A stretch of DNA of 23,873 nt from DASXYU01 sp036502295 (GCA_036502295.1 DASXYU010000092.1:1-23873); one strand, 5' to 3'; shown: positions 15,261-22,174, counted from the first letter of the stretch. Notes: generated from the sequence alone by a model not told the origin. A program made the numbers and translations.

Positions 15261-16544
15261 GTGCAGGTTTTGCGGGTAACCGGGGGAGCCAGGCTCGCCG
15301 GGACGGTTGATGTCGTCGGGGCCAAGAACAGCGTTCTGAAGCTGATGGCCGCGGCCCTGCTGGCGCCGGGAACCACCACCATCGGCAACCTGCCGGCGAT
15401 CTCCGACGTGCACATCATGCGGCAGCTGCTCGAGCGCCTCGGCTGCGAGGTGACCGAGCAGGAGGCCGCCGATGGCGCCGGAACCGACCGGGTGGCGATC
15501 ACGGTGCCGCCCGTCCCGCTCTCGGCCGCGCCCTACGAGCTCGTCCGGCGGATTCGCGGCTCGATCTGCGTCCTCGGCCCCCTCATCGCCCGGACTGGTC
15601 GGGCAAAGGTGGCGCTGCCAGGTGGCGACGCGATCGGCTCACGTCCTCTCGACATGCACTTCGCCGGGCTGGAGCGCCTCGGCGCGAGCATCCGCGTGGA
15701 GCACGGCTATGTCGTGGCCGAGGCGCAGGAGCTGCGCGGCACCCAGATCTGGCTCGACTTTCCTAGCGTCGGTGCGACCGAGAACCTGCTCACCACCGCC
15801 GTCCTTGCGAAAGGGACAACGGTGATCGACAACGCCGCTCGCGAGCCCGAGATCGTCGACCTCTGTACGATGCTCGTGTCGATGGGTGCCCAGATCGGCG
15901 GTATCGGATCCTCCACGCTGGAGATCGTCGGCGTGGATGGATTGCACCCGGTGACCCACGACGCCGTCGCGGACCGCATCGTCGCCGGCACGTGGGCGAT
16001 GGCCGCGGTGGCCACCTATGGCGATGTGAGCATCCGTCGGGCGAACCCGCAGCACCTGGAGATTGCGCTCGACAAGCTCAGTCGTGCGGGCGCGACGGTG
16101 GAGACCCTGGACGGCGGGTTCCGGGTCTCGATCGATCACCGCCCGCGCAGCTTCGATGTCGTCACCCTGCCGTATCCGGGATTTGCCACCGATCTGCAGC
16201 CGCAGGCGATTGCACTGCTGTCGGTCGCCGATGGTGCCGCGATGATCACGGAGAACCTCTTCGAAGCGCGCTTCATGTTCTGCGACGAACTTGCCCGGAT
16301 GGGCGCCGATGTGAGGACGGACGGCCACCACGCGGTCGTGCGCGGCCTGGACCGGCTATCCGGCGCACCTGTTCGCGCCACCGACATCCGCGCCGGGGTG
16401 GGGCTGGTCATTGCGGGGCTCGTCGCCGACGGGGTTACCGATGTGGCCGAGGTGCACCACATCGACCGCGGCTACGTCCGCTTCGAGGAGCAACTGCGGG
16501 CGCTCGGAGCCGACGTCGAGCGTGTCGATAGTGACGCCTTCTAG
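15261..16544 (+). CDS. murA: UDP-N-acetylglucosamine 1-carboxyvinyltransferase, Asp-type
   Basis: First committed enzyme of peptidoglycan synthesis: adds enolpyruvate from PEP to UDP-GlcNAc in the cytoplasm. 427 residues, normal. The N-terminal GAKNSVLKLMAAALLAPGTTTI holds the catalytic Lys-Asn pair. The loop that normally carries the fosfomycin-reactive cysteine reads LPGGDAIGSRPLDMHF, with Asp123 in place of Cys, as in mycobacteria and chlamydiae. The enzyme should work but resist fosfomycin. The start is GTG 15261 or TTG 15258. No Shine-Dalgarno sequence precedes either, and TAACCT ends 6 bases before the GTG, so a leaderless message is possible. Confidence 0.95.
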   Translation: MQVLRVTGGARLAGTVDVVGAKNSVLKLMAAALLAPGTTTIGNLPAISDVHIMRQLLERLGCEVTEQEAADGAGTDRVAITVPPVPLSAAPYELVRRIRGSICVLGPLIARTGRAKVALPGGDAIGSRPLDMHFAGLERLGASIRVEHGYVVAEAQELRGTQIWLDFPSVGATENLLTTAVLAKGTTVIDNAAREPEIVDLCTMLVSMGAQIGGIGSSTLEIVGVDGLHPVTHDAVADRIVAGTWAMAAVATYGDVSIRRANPQHLEIALDKLSRAGATVETLDGGFRVSIDHRPRSFDVVTLPYPGFATDLQPQAIALLSVADGAAMITENLFEARFMFCDELARMGADVRTDGHHAVVRGLDRLSGAPVRATDIRAGVGLVIAGLVADGVTDVAEVHHIDRGYVRFEEQLRALGADVERVDSDAF

Positions 16545-16553
16545 CTGTGAGTC

Positions 16554-16568
16554 CCGCAGCTTGTGCGG
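16554..16568. terminator. Small hairpin after murA
   Basis: CCGCA-gcttg-TGCGG (16554-16568) lies 10 bp past the murA stop, in the 109-bp gap between convergent murA and the hydrolase gene. A 10-bp palindrome ACTTGCAAGT follows at 16588-16597. There is no T-tract, so this is a weak terminator candidate. Confidence 0.3.
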
Positions 16569-16620
16569 TGAATACATGCAGGAAAGGACTTGCAAGTGCG
16601 TCCGCTGCACACAGTAGGGC

Positions 16621-16634
16621 AGTTAGGCGTCGTG
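16621..16634 (+). repeat. 14-bp direct repeat, left copy
   Basis: AGTTAGGCGTCGTG here recurs exactly at 20767-20780 in the same orientation. The two copies lie in intergenic DNA on either side of the four-gene hydrolase-hemerythrin-exporter-sigma factor block. This resembles attachment-site or target-duplication remnants, but no integrase or transposase is present in between. Confidence 0.5.
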
Positions 16635-16653
16635 CTGCGGATGCCGCTGGCCA

Positions 16654-17532
16654 TCATGGATGTGCAGACGGCAGCTGGGTGAATTCCCGGATGAGGCGAG
16701 CGAGGATCGCGGGCTGGTCCAGCGGGATGAGAGTGTAGCTGTCCTGGACCTCGAGCAGCCGAGCTCCATTGATGAGGCCGGCGAGTCGCCGACCGTGTTC
16801 GGGCGGCATGACCCGGTCTTCCGCGGCCCAAACCACGAGGGCCGGACGGTCGAAACCGGGCAGGCGTTCGGCTGCGGTCTTGAGAAGGTCAGTATCGGCT
16901 GCGGCTGCCCGCAGCATCCGGACGGCGTCGCGGCGGATGTCGCGCTGTGCCAGGACCGGAGCGATCCATCTCCTGGTCGCGGCGTCGCCCCGCTTGGTCA
17001 GCCAGCCGAAGGCGAGCGGCAACCGCCGAACCATGCGCAGCCGCATCTGCTGCATGAACAGCCCGAACAGCGCGGGCGAGAGCTTGCCGGTGCGCACGAG
17101 GGTCCGCCCGGTCAGGCCGGGCGGGAAGTTGTCGAACGCGTCGCAGGCGACGAGCATGACGCGTCCGACACGGGCGGCGCCATCGCCCATGAGCAGCTGG
17201 ACGAGCGCCCCGCCGGTGTCGTTGCCGACGAGGGTGACGTCACGCAGATCGAGCCGGTCGAGGACCTCGGCGACGAGACGGGCTATGCCGGGCAGTGACA
17301 GGTCGGCATCGGGGCGCATCGGGTGACGGTGCGCCCCTAGCGGCAACGTCGGCGCTAGGCACCGGTGGTCGGCGGCCAACTCGGCGATCACGTCGTCCCA
17401 CAGCGAGGCGTCCATCAGGTAGCCGTGCAGGAACAGCACGGTGGGGCCGCGCCCGCCGGTATCGATGTAGTCGATGGTTCCGACGGACACCTCGATCTCG
17501 GTCATCGCGCGAGCCTCATGACGACGGTTCAT
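16654..17532 (-). CDS. Alpha/beta hydrolase with Asp nucleophile elbow and no evident catalytic His
   Basis: 292-residue alpha/beta-hydrolase fold. The oxyanion-loop HGYLMDASLW is at 36-45. The nucleophile elbow is GNDTGG with Asp105, as in haloalkane dehalogenases and epoxide hydrolases. A helical cap follows (about 135-225), and the acid region is VVWAAEDRVMPPEHG with Asp239. Where the catalytic histidine is expected the sequence reads DSYTLIPLDQP (Tyr266, no His), so the triad looks incomplete. The substrate is unknown. The ATG overlaps the hemerythrin stop by 4 bp (ATGA); an internal ATG at 17505 would give a tighter N-terminus. It is last in the exporter-hemerythrin-hydrolase operon. Confidence 0.88.
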   Translation of the reverse strand: MNRRHEARAMTEIEVSVGTIDYIDTGGRGPTVLFLHGYLMDASLWDDVIAELAADHRCLAPTLPLGAHRHPMRPDADLSLPGIARLVAEVLDRLDLRDVTLVGNDTGGALVQLLMGDGAARVGRVMLVACDAFDNFPPGLTGRTLVRTGKLSPALFGLFMQQMRLRMVRRLPLAFGWLTKRGDAATRRWIAPVLAQRDIRRDAVRMLRAAAADTDLLKTAAERLPGFDRPALVVWAAEDRVMPPEHGRRLAGLINGARLLEVQDSYTLIPLDQPAILARLIREFTQLPSAHP

Positions 17533-18173
17533 CGGTGACGCCGCAGGTACCGCGGCGCCCAGACCGTGCGGTAGAGCAGCCGCGCCGGTGGCGGCAGCAC
17601 GCCGAGGACCGTCCTCCGGACGTCCTCGGGCGCGTCCTCAAGCAGCCAGGGGAAGTACGTCGCGGCGCCCCGGATGCCTTGGGTTTCTCGGAAAGTAGCG
17701 GTGAAGGCGCCCCATCCGGCCGGACCGAGGTGCGTCTGGATCATCGGCAGCGCGGCGTTCTCCTCGTGACGCATATGCGCCGCGAGACCGTCGCGGAGAC
17801 GTCGCAGGTTCTGGGCGAGGGCGGTGCGGTCTCCGGCCGCGAAGGCTGCCTCGATCTGGTCGAGGTGGGGGTCGATCTGGGCATGTTCGGCCTCCATCGC
17901 GTCCAGGGTCGAGATCTCCTGCGGCTGCAGGCTGACGGCCCGCAGGGGCGGCCAGAGAGCGTTGTCCTCGGCACGATGATGGATGTGCAGCTGGGTGACG
18001 AACGTCTGCCATCTGACCTGGTTGGCCGGCAGCCAGCCGCTGCCACCGGCGCCGGTGAGCGTACGCAGATTACGGGAGAACGCGTCGTGTGCTGCGTACA
18101 TCATCGTGAAGTCGACCTCGCCGCCGAGCTGGGCCCGGTCCGTGAGGCGGTCGTTGGCGTCCTGCGTGGTCAT
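17529..18173 (-). CDS. Hemerythrin-like (HHE domain) protein
   Basis: 214-residue cytosolic protein with a four-helix bundle that probably holds a di-iron or haem-free iron centre. Candidate ligands are His29, His65 and Glu69 (HIHHRAED), His97 (EAEHAQIDPHL), and His133 with Glu137 (HMRHEENA). These are the H and HxxxE pairs of the HHE family. A basic C-terminal stretch follows (residues 185-214). Hemerythrin-like proteins sense or bind oxygen, nitric oxide or peroxide; which applies here cannot be seen. Its ATG overlaps the exporter stop and its stop overlaps the hydrolase start, each by 4 bp, so all three genes are coupled. Confidence 0.9.
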   Translation of the reverse strand: MTTQDANDRLTDRAQLGGEVDFTMMYAAHDAFSRNLRTLTGAGGSGWLPANQVRWQTFVTQLHIHHRAEDNALWPPLRAVSLQPQEISTLDAMEAEHAQIDPHLDQIEAAFAAGDRTALAQNLRRLRDGLAAHMRHEENAALPMIQTHLGPAGWGAFTATFRETQGIRGAATYFPWLLEDAPEDVRRTVLGVLPPPARLLYRTVWAPRYLRRHR

Positions 18174-19660
18174 GCTCGCTCCAAAGGGTTATGGGAGATG
18201 AGGGGCTGGGGCTCTTCGCTGTGGGCGTTGTAGGTGCGCAGCGCGATGACAGCAGCGCCGAGCAGGAAGACGCTGCCGGTCAGCAGCGCGCGGCGGAAGC
18301 CGGAGGTCAGTGCATCGGGCAGTGCAGCACCGTTGGTCAGCAGGTGGCTGCTGCGGGCGGTCGCGACGGCTGAGAAGATCGCGAGCCCCAGGGCGCTGCC
18401 GACCTGCTGGCAGGCGTTGAGCAGCGCTGCCGCCAGCCCGGCGCGGTCGGCCGGGACGCCGGCATTGGCTGCGGTGGTGACGCCGACGAATACCGCGCCG
18501 AGACCGAAGGAGACGAGCATCAGACCGCCGAACAGATCGGTGAGGTAGGTCCCGTCGACGGTGATTCGCGACAGCCAGTACAGGCCACCGGAGGCGAGGA
18601 CCGCGCCGCCGACGATGAACGGGCGGGTACCCACCCGGCCGATCAGCTGGGAGGTGATGCCGGCGGCCATGCCGACGCCGAAACAGAGCGGGAGGTAGGC
18701 CGCGCCGGTCCGGATCGGTGAGTAGCCGAGGACGTTCTGCATGTAGAGGGTGAGGAAGAAGAACATCGCGATCAGTCCGGCGAAGGCGATCAAGCCGGTC
18801 ACGTCGGCGGCCGGGAGCCCCTTCACCCGGAAGATCGACAGCGGCAGCATCGGGTTGCGATGCCGGGCCTCGTTCAGCATGAACGTCACGAGCAGAACGA
18901 GCGCCCCGGCTAGTTCGGTGAGGGTTCGCGCATCGCCCCACCCCTGGTCGGGGGCCTTGACCAGGGCGAAGACCAACAGCAGCATCCCACCGGTCGCCAG
19001 GACGGCGCCGAGGACGTCGAAGCTCGCCCGGTGCCTGCCGGGCAGGTCGCGGGGGATCAGCCGGAACACCGCAGGCAGGACGAGCGCCGCGGCCACCGGG
19101 TTCACGAACAACACCCACCGCCAGCCGGGGCCTTCGGTCAGCACGCCACCGAGGAACACGCCGACTGCCGATGCGAGTCCGCCGACACCGCCCCAGACAC
19201 CGAGTGCCGTATGCCGGTCGGCGGACTCGTGAAAGCTGGTCGTCAGGATCGACAAAGCTGCCGGCAGCATCAGCGCGGCGCCGATGCCCTGCGCGAGGCG
19301 GGCACCGACCAGCAGTCCCGGATCGCCCGCGAATCCGCCGACCAGTGAGGAGATCCCGATCAGGACGGTCCCGGCGACCAGGATCCGGCGCCGGCCCAGC
19401 AGATCCGCGAGCCGACCGCCGAGCAGCATGAATCCGCCGTAGGTGAGCAGGTAACCGCTGGGCACCCACTGCAGCCCCTGCACGGAGAAATGCAGATCGT
19501 CACGGATGTCGGGCAACGCCACGTTCACGATCGAGGCGTCCACGAAGTCCAGGAACGCCACGGCACACAGCAGTGCGAGCAGCAGCTTGCCGTACCCGGT
19601 TCCGAGCAACGTCGTGCCTGCCCGGTCGGCGCCCGCCGGGGTGGTGACCGTGGTATCCAT
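18170..19660 (-). CDS. MFS multidrug exporter, DHA2 (EmrB/QacA-like) family
   Basis: 496-residue inner-membrane proton antiporter with about 14 predicted helices, the DHA2 topology. The first helix contains DFVDASIVNVALPDI, the family's motif D1. Motif A is GGRLADLLGRRRILV between helices 2 and 3. Motif C-like glycine-rich helix GGLASAVGVFLGGVLTEGPGWRW is also present. The substrate is unknown; relatives export cationic dyes, antibiotics or lipids. The ATG at 19660 has AAGGA about 6 bases upstream. It is first of a three-gene operon divergent from an ECF sigma factor, and its promoter carries a motif matching that of the sigma gene. Confidence 0.93.
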   Translation of the reverse strand: MDTTVTTPAGADRAGTTLLGTGYGKLLLALLCAVAFLDFVDASIVNVALPDIRDDLHFSVQGLQWVPSGYLLTYGGFMLLGGRLADLLGRRRILVAGTVLIGISSLVGGFAGDPGLLVGARLAQGIGAALMLPAALSILTTSFHESADRHTALGVWGGVGGLASAVGVFLGGVLTEGPGWRWVLFVNPVAAALVLPAVFRLIPRDLPGRHRASFDVLGAVLATGGMLLLVFALVKAPDQGWGDARTLTELAGALVLLVTFMLNEARHRNPMLPLSIFRVKGLPAADVTGLIAFAGLIAMFFFLTLYMQNVLGYSPIRTGAAYLPLCFGVGMAAGITSQLIGRVGTRPFIVGGAVLASGGLYWLSRITVDGTYLTDLFGGLMLVSFGLGAVFVGVTTAANAGVPADRAGLAAALLNACQQVGSALGLAIFSAVATARSSHLLTNGAALPDALTSGFRRALLTGSVFLLGAAVIALRTYNAHSEEPQPLISHNPLERA

Positions 19661-19699
19661 GTCGCGTCCTTCACCTTGTGCTGCGTCCTCACCTGTTAT

Positions 19700-19726
19700 G
19701 TCGTGTGCCTGCGGCCGGGTGTGACA
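19700..19726 (-). promoter_or_regulatory. ECF-type promoter of the exporter operon
   Basis: Read on the minus strand: TGTCACA (-35, 19726-19720), a 16-base spacer, then CGAC (-10, 19703-19700), about 40 bp before the exporter ATG. From memory, ECF41 promoters are TGTCACA-N16-CGTC, so the -35 and spacer match exactly and the -10 differs at one base. The sigma gene opposite has the same arrangement. Confidence 0.65.
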
Positions 19727-19748
19727 GAGAAGGCCGTTCGGGTGCCGA

Positions 19749-19775
19749 CGTCACACTCGCGACGTCGGCATCGAC
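19749..19775 (+). promoter_or_regulatory. ECF-type promoter of the sigma factor gene
   Basis: CGTCACA (-35, 19749-19755), a 16-base spacer and CGAC (-10, 19772-19775), 37 bp before the GTG start. It matches the opposing exporter promoter at 6 of 7 bases in the -35, in spacer length and in all four -10 bases. This indicates autoregulation by the adjacent ECF41-like sigma factor. Confidence 0.65.
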
Positions 19776-19812
19776 ATGATGGGTAGGAGCGGTCATCGAA
19801 GGGCGGCACAAG

Positions 19813-20724
19813 GTGGATGAGAACGCTGACGTCCGGCATACGGGCGACGGCCAGCAGTGGCAGGCCGAGCAGTTCGAGCGGCAGCGGGCCCAGCTGAACG
19901 CGGTCGCCTACCGGATGCTGGGATCCGTCACCGAGGCCGAGGACGCGGTCCAGCAGACCTGGCTGCGGCTGAGCCGGAGCCAGGACGAGATCGCCAACAT
20001 GGGCGGCTGGCTGACCACCGTCGTCGGACGGGTCTGCATCGACATGCTCCGTGCCCGACAGGCCCGCCGCGAGGACTACGTGGGTACCTGGCTGCCCGAG
20101 CCGATCATCAGCACCGATGACGGCAACGATCCCGAGCACCAGTCAGTGCTCGCCGATTCAGTTGGTCTGGCGATGCTCGTCGTGCTGGAGACCCTCACCC
20201 CGCCCGAGCGGCTCGCGTTCGTCCTGCACGACATGTTCGGTGTGCCCTTCGACGAGATCGCGCCCATGCTCGACCGCACGCCGGCAGCGACCCGTCAACT
20301 CGCCAGCCGCGCCCGCCGCAGCGTTCGCGGCGCACCTACGACCGCGGACCCCGACCTCGCCAAGCAGCGCGAGGTCGTCGCTGCGTTCCTCACCGCCGCC
20401 CGCGCCGGGAACTTTGATGCCCTCATCGACGTGCTCGACCCCGACGTCGTCTTCCGCGCCGATACCGGCTCGCGGCCGCAGACGGCCCCAGCGCTGCTCA
20501 CCGGAGCCACGGCCGTCGCCCGCCACTCGGCGACCTTCGGCCCTCGATTCGCCACGCTCTGTCGTCCGGCACTCGTCAACGGTGACGCCGGAATCATCGC
20601 TCGGGCTCCCGCCGGTCTGATCGCCGTCGCCGGCCTCACCGTCATCAACGGTCGCATCGCCGCGATCGACCTCGTCCTCGATCCCGACAAACTCGCCCGG
20701 TTATCGATCGACGCCGGAATCTGA
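19813..20724 (+). CDS. ECF41/SigJ-like RNA polymerase sigma factor with SnoaL-like C-terminal domain
   Basis: 303 residues. Region sigma2 (about 22-85) includes LNAVAYRMLGSVTEAEDAVQQTWLRL. The linker has the ECF41 signature WLPEP at 93-97. Region sigma4 (about 125-173) contains LTPPERLAFVLHDMFGVPFDEIA and ATRQLASRARRSVR. A SnoaL/NTF2-like domain (about 183-303) follows, a built-in replacement for a separate anti-sigma factor in this class. The usual C-terminal motifs are altered: DPDKL at 290-294 instead of NPDKL, and ADTGS at 216-220 where DGGG is common. No clear ribosome-binding site precedes the GTG. It is divergent from the exporter operon; relatives usually neighbour oxidoreductase or decarboxylase genes instead. 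Confidence 0.92.
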   Translation: MDENADVRHTGDGQQWQAEQFERQRAQLNAVAYRMLGSVTEAEDAVQQTWLRLSRSQDEIANMGGWLTTVVGRVCIDMLRARQARREDYVGTWLPEPIISTDDGNDPEHQSVLADSVGLAMLVVLETLTPPERLAFVLHDMFGVPFDEIAPMLDRTPAATRQLASRARRSVRGAPTTADPDLAKQREVVAAFLTAARAGNFDALIDVLDPDVVFRADTGSRPQTAPALLTGATAVARHSATFGPRFATLCRPALVNGDAGIIARAPAGLIAVAGLTVINGRIAAIDLVLDPDKLARLSIDAGI

Positions 20725-20766
20725 CCTGCCCGTCGAGCGGGCGCGCGTTCCGTCGCGTGGGTTGCT

Positions 20767-20780
20767 AGTTAGGCGTCGTG
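20767..20780 (+). repeat. 14-bp direct repeat, right copy
   Basis: Exact second copy of AGTTAGGCGTCGTG found at 16621-16634, 43 bp after the sigma factor stop. See the left copy for the interpretation. Confidence 0.5.
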
Positions 20781-20785
20781 TTCTC

Positions 20786-20828
20786 CCATCGACCACGGGC
20801 GGCAGGACGGACCACGGGAAGTCGATGG
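20786..20828. repeat. 8-bp inverted repeat enclosing a 9-bp direct repeat
   Basis: CCATCGAC (20786-20793) and GTCGATGG (20821-20828) form perfect arms. Overlapping and inside them GACCACGGG occurs twice (20791-20799 and 20810-20818). It lies just after the right 14-bp repeat. Such nested short repeats are typical of recombinase or regulator binding sites, but no partner gene is identified. Confidence 0.4.
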
Positions 20829-21353
20829 AGGGGTCAGGGCCTCGCGGTCTTCGCTCCGCTCCAGGGCGATCCCTGATTCGGCCGACTTTCCTCCGAGCGC
20901 CGCGTCGCGTCCGGCCGCACCCACTCTGCGTAGCGAGCTAGTGCACATTCGGAGCCGTCGGACGGCGACTCCCGAATATTAGAGATTTCGAGAATTTTGG
21001 CGCCAGCTATTTAAGTTAGCTTCGGTTGGGTCGATCCTCGGTGTGGTTGCTCGGCCGGAGGTTTGCCCTCGGTCCGTATCCAGCGGGGTGGGAACGGCCC
21101 ACCGATAGTGGTCGGGATTCCTTACCCGCATACGTCTTGGCTTTGAGGTGCTCACGTCGCCGGCCTTGCGCGAAAATGCGTGCGACCCGCGACTCAAGTT
21201 TGTGGTGGGGAGCTGGAGTGGATCACCAGAACGACGATGCCGTGCCTGCGACCTGCGCTGCCGCGACACTCGACGCGTACGCTGCGCGGCATTGTCCCGC
21301 CACCAAGGATCTGGCACGAATGGGAAGTGGAGGGATGAGCGCTCATTCCATCT

Positions 21354-21406
21354 TCTGACCAGGTCAGACTTTCCCGCTCCCCCGCAGGGAGGTCTGACCG
21401 TGTCAG
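21354..21406. promoter_or_regulatory. Paired palindromic operator-like sites
   Basis: Site 1 is the perfect 15-bp palindrome TCTGACC-A-GGTCAGA (21354-21368). Site 2 is CTGAC-CGT-GTCAG (21394-21406), within a TCTGACC context. Centres are 39 bp apart. GGTCAGAC (21362-21369) can also pair with GTCTGACC (21392-21399) as an RNA hairpin with an inner TCCC/GGGA pairing. The sites look like operators for a dimeric regulator, perhaps the nearby MarR protein, although no gene start lies next to them. Confidence 0.4.
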
Positions 21407-21500
21407 GGCTGGCCCCGGTGGTGTGCTTCGGCTTCCCGATCTGTAGCGGAAGTCGCGCTCACCCGCTATGTGAGCAGCGAATTCCGGGGCTGCTCAACTG

Positions 21501-21545
21501 GTGCTCGCCACTTCGTGGGATTGATCACCGCGGAGTGGCGAGCAC
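21501..21545 (+). ncRNA. 18-bp stem hairpin, candidate structured RNA
   Basis: GTGCTCGCCACT (21501-21512) pairs perfectly with AGTGGCGAGCAC (21534-21545). The stem continues through T513-G533, C514-G532, G515-C531, T516-G530, G517-C529 and G518-C528, leaving a 9-base loop. Two G-U pairs are possible only in plus-strand RNA; the minus-strand transcript would have A-C mismatches. This favours a plus-strand structured RNA. No T-tract follows directly and no promoter was identified, so boundaries are unknown. Confidence 0.4.
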
Positions 21546-21602
21546 TACGAGTGAACGCCGAGACGGTCGGGGCCCGGTGCGCAGGTACTACAGGTCGCGA
21601 AC

Positions 21603-22151
21603 TTAACGCAGTGCGCGGTTACCGTTTCGGCGGTCCGCAAGCTCCGGGCTCGGTTGTTCCACATCGGCTACGTCGTGCTCGCCGTCGGTCGGCTGAGTCG
21701 GCCGGACAGCCTGCAGCGGAGTCAGTGAGTCGACGATCCTTTGCAGCGTCTCCGGGGGCACCACGCTGAGAACGTGTTCCGCGAGCGCTGCTTGGTAGGC
21801 ATTCTCGCTCGTTTCTGCAGCCTCAAGACCTACCGGCGTGAGCATGGCGTATCTGATGCGCTTGTCGCCCTCTGAGCCACGCCGATCGATGAAACCTTCT
21901 CGCCCCATGCGGTCGGCGAGCTTGCTGAAGCCGCCGGAGGTGATGGAGACCTCGCGCGCCAAGCGCGACATCGGCAGTCGATGGTCCTGGGCATGGAGCA
22001 AGAGGTGGAGCACGGCGAACCACTGCGCCGAAACCCCGGCGTCCTCGACCGCTTCCAGCAGGCGCTGCTGAGCTTGTCCAACCAGGGTCACGAGATCGCG
22101 CCAGTTATCGATCTCGTCCCGCTCTTCGTCGTCAGCCCCCACCGTCAACAC
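21603..22151 (-). CDS. MarR-family transcriptional regulator
   Basis: 182-residue winged-helix regulator. N-terminal dimerisation helices (about 14-55, including GVSAQWFAVLHLLLHA) are followed by the helix-turn-helix and wing, LPMSRLAREVSITSGGFSKLADRMGREGFIDRRGSEGDKRIRYAMLTPVG (59-108), with the family's wing residues D-R-R in GFIDRRGSEGDKR. A Pro/Asp/Glu-rich C-terminal tail of about 30 residues extends past the usual end. The GTG start at 22151 lies 23 bp after the diguanylate cyclase stop on the same strand, so the two are likely co-transcribed. The ligand and targets are unknown. Confidence 0.9.
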   Translation of the reverse strand: MLTVGADDEERDEIDNWRDLVTLVGQAQQRLLEAVEDAGVSAQWFAVLHLLLHAQDHRLPMSRLAREVSITSGGFSKLADRMGREGFIDRRGSEGDKRIRYAMLTPVGLEAAETSENAYQAALAEHVLSVVPPETLQRIVDSLTPLQAVRPTQPTDGEHDVADVEQPSPELADRRNGNRALR

Positions 22152-22174
22152 AGTAGTGCCGTACGACGCCCGAG

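Larger units (their letters stand above)
20725..21602. other. 878-bp region without a convincing gene, rich in inverted repeats
   Basis: Open frames here lack ribosome-binding sites, family resemblance and normal composition, so none is called. Seen instead: a short GCCCG/CGGGC hairpin just after the sigma gene (20728-20742); the 14-bp direct repeat; an 8-bp inverted repeat (20786-20828); TCAGGG/CCCTGA (20834-20876); an AT-rich patch (about 20974-21020), unusual for this genome; GGTGGG-aacgg-CCCACC (21087-21103); two related palindromes (21354-21406); and a long hairpin (21501-21545). It may contain a non-coding RNA or decayed mobile DNA. Confidence 0.6.

Noticed and set aside
16654..20724. 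Transposon or integrated element carrying the accessory block
   Set aside because: No transposase, integrase or terminal inverted repeats were found. Only the 14-bp direct repeats hint at mobility, so no mobile element is called.
21026..21358. Plus-strand frame of 110 codons in the gene-free region (and overlapping frames at 20979-21317 and 21148-21606)
   Set aside because: No ribosome-binding site, no family resemblance, mutually overlapping on both strands and passing through palindromes.
16545..21602. rRNA or tRNA genes, as rRNA often follows murA in mycobacteria
   Set aside because: No conserved 16S or 23S segments and no tRNA T-loop/acceptor pattern was seen in any intergenic region.
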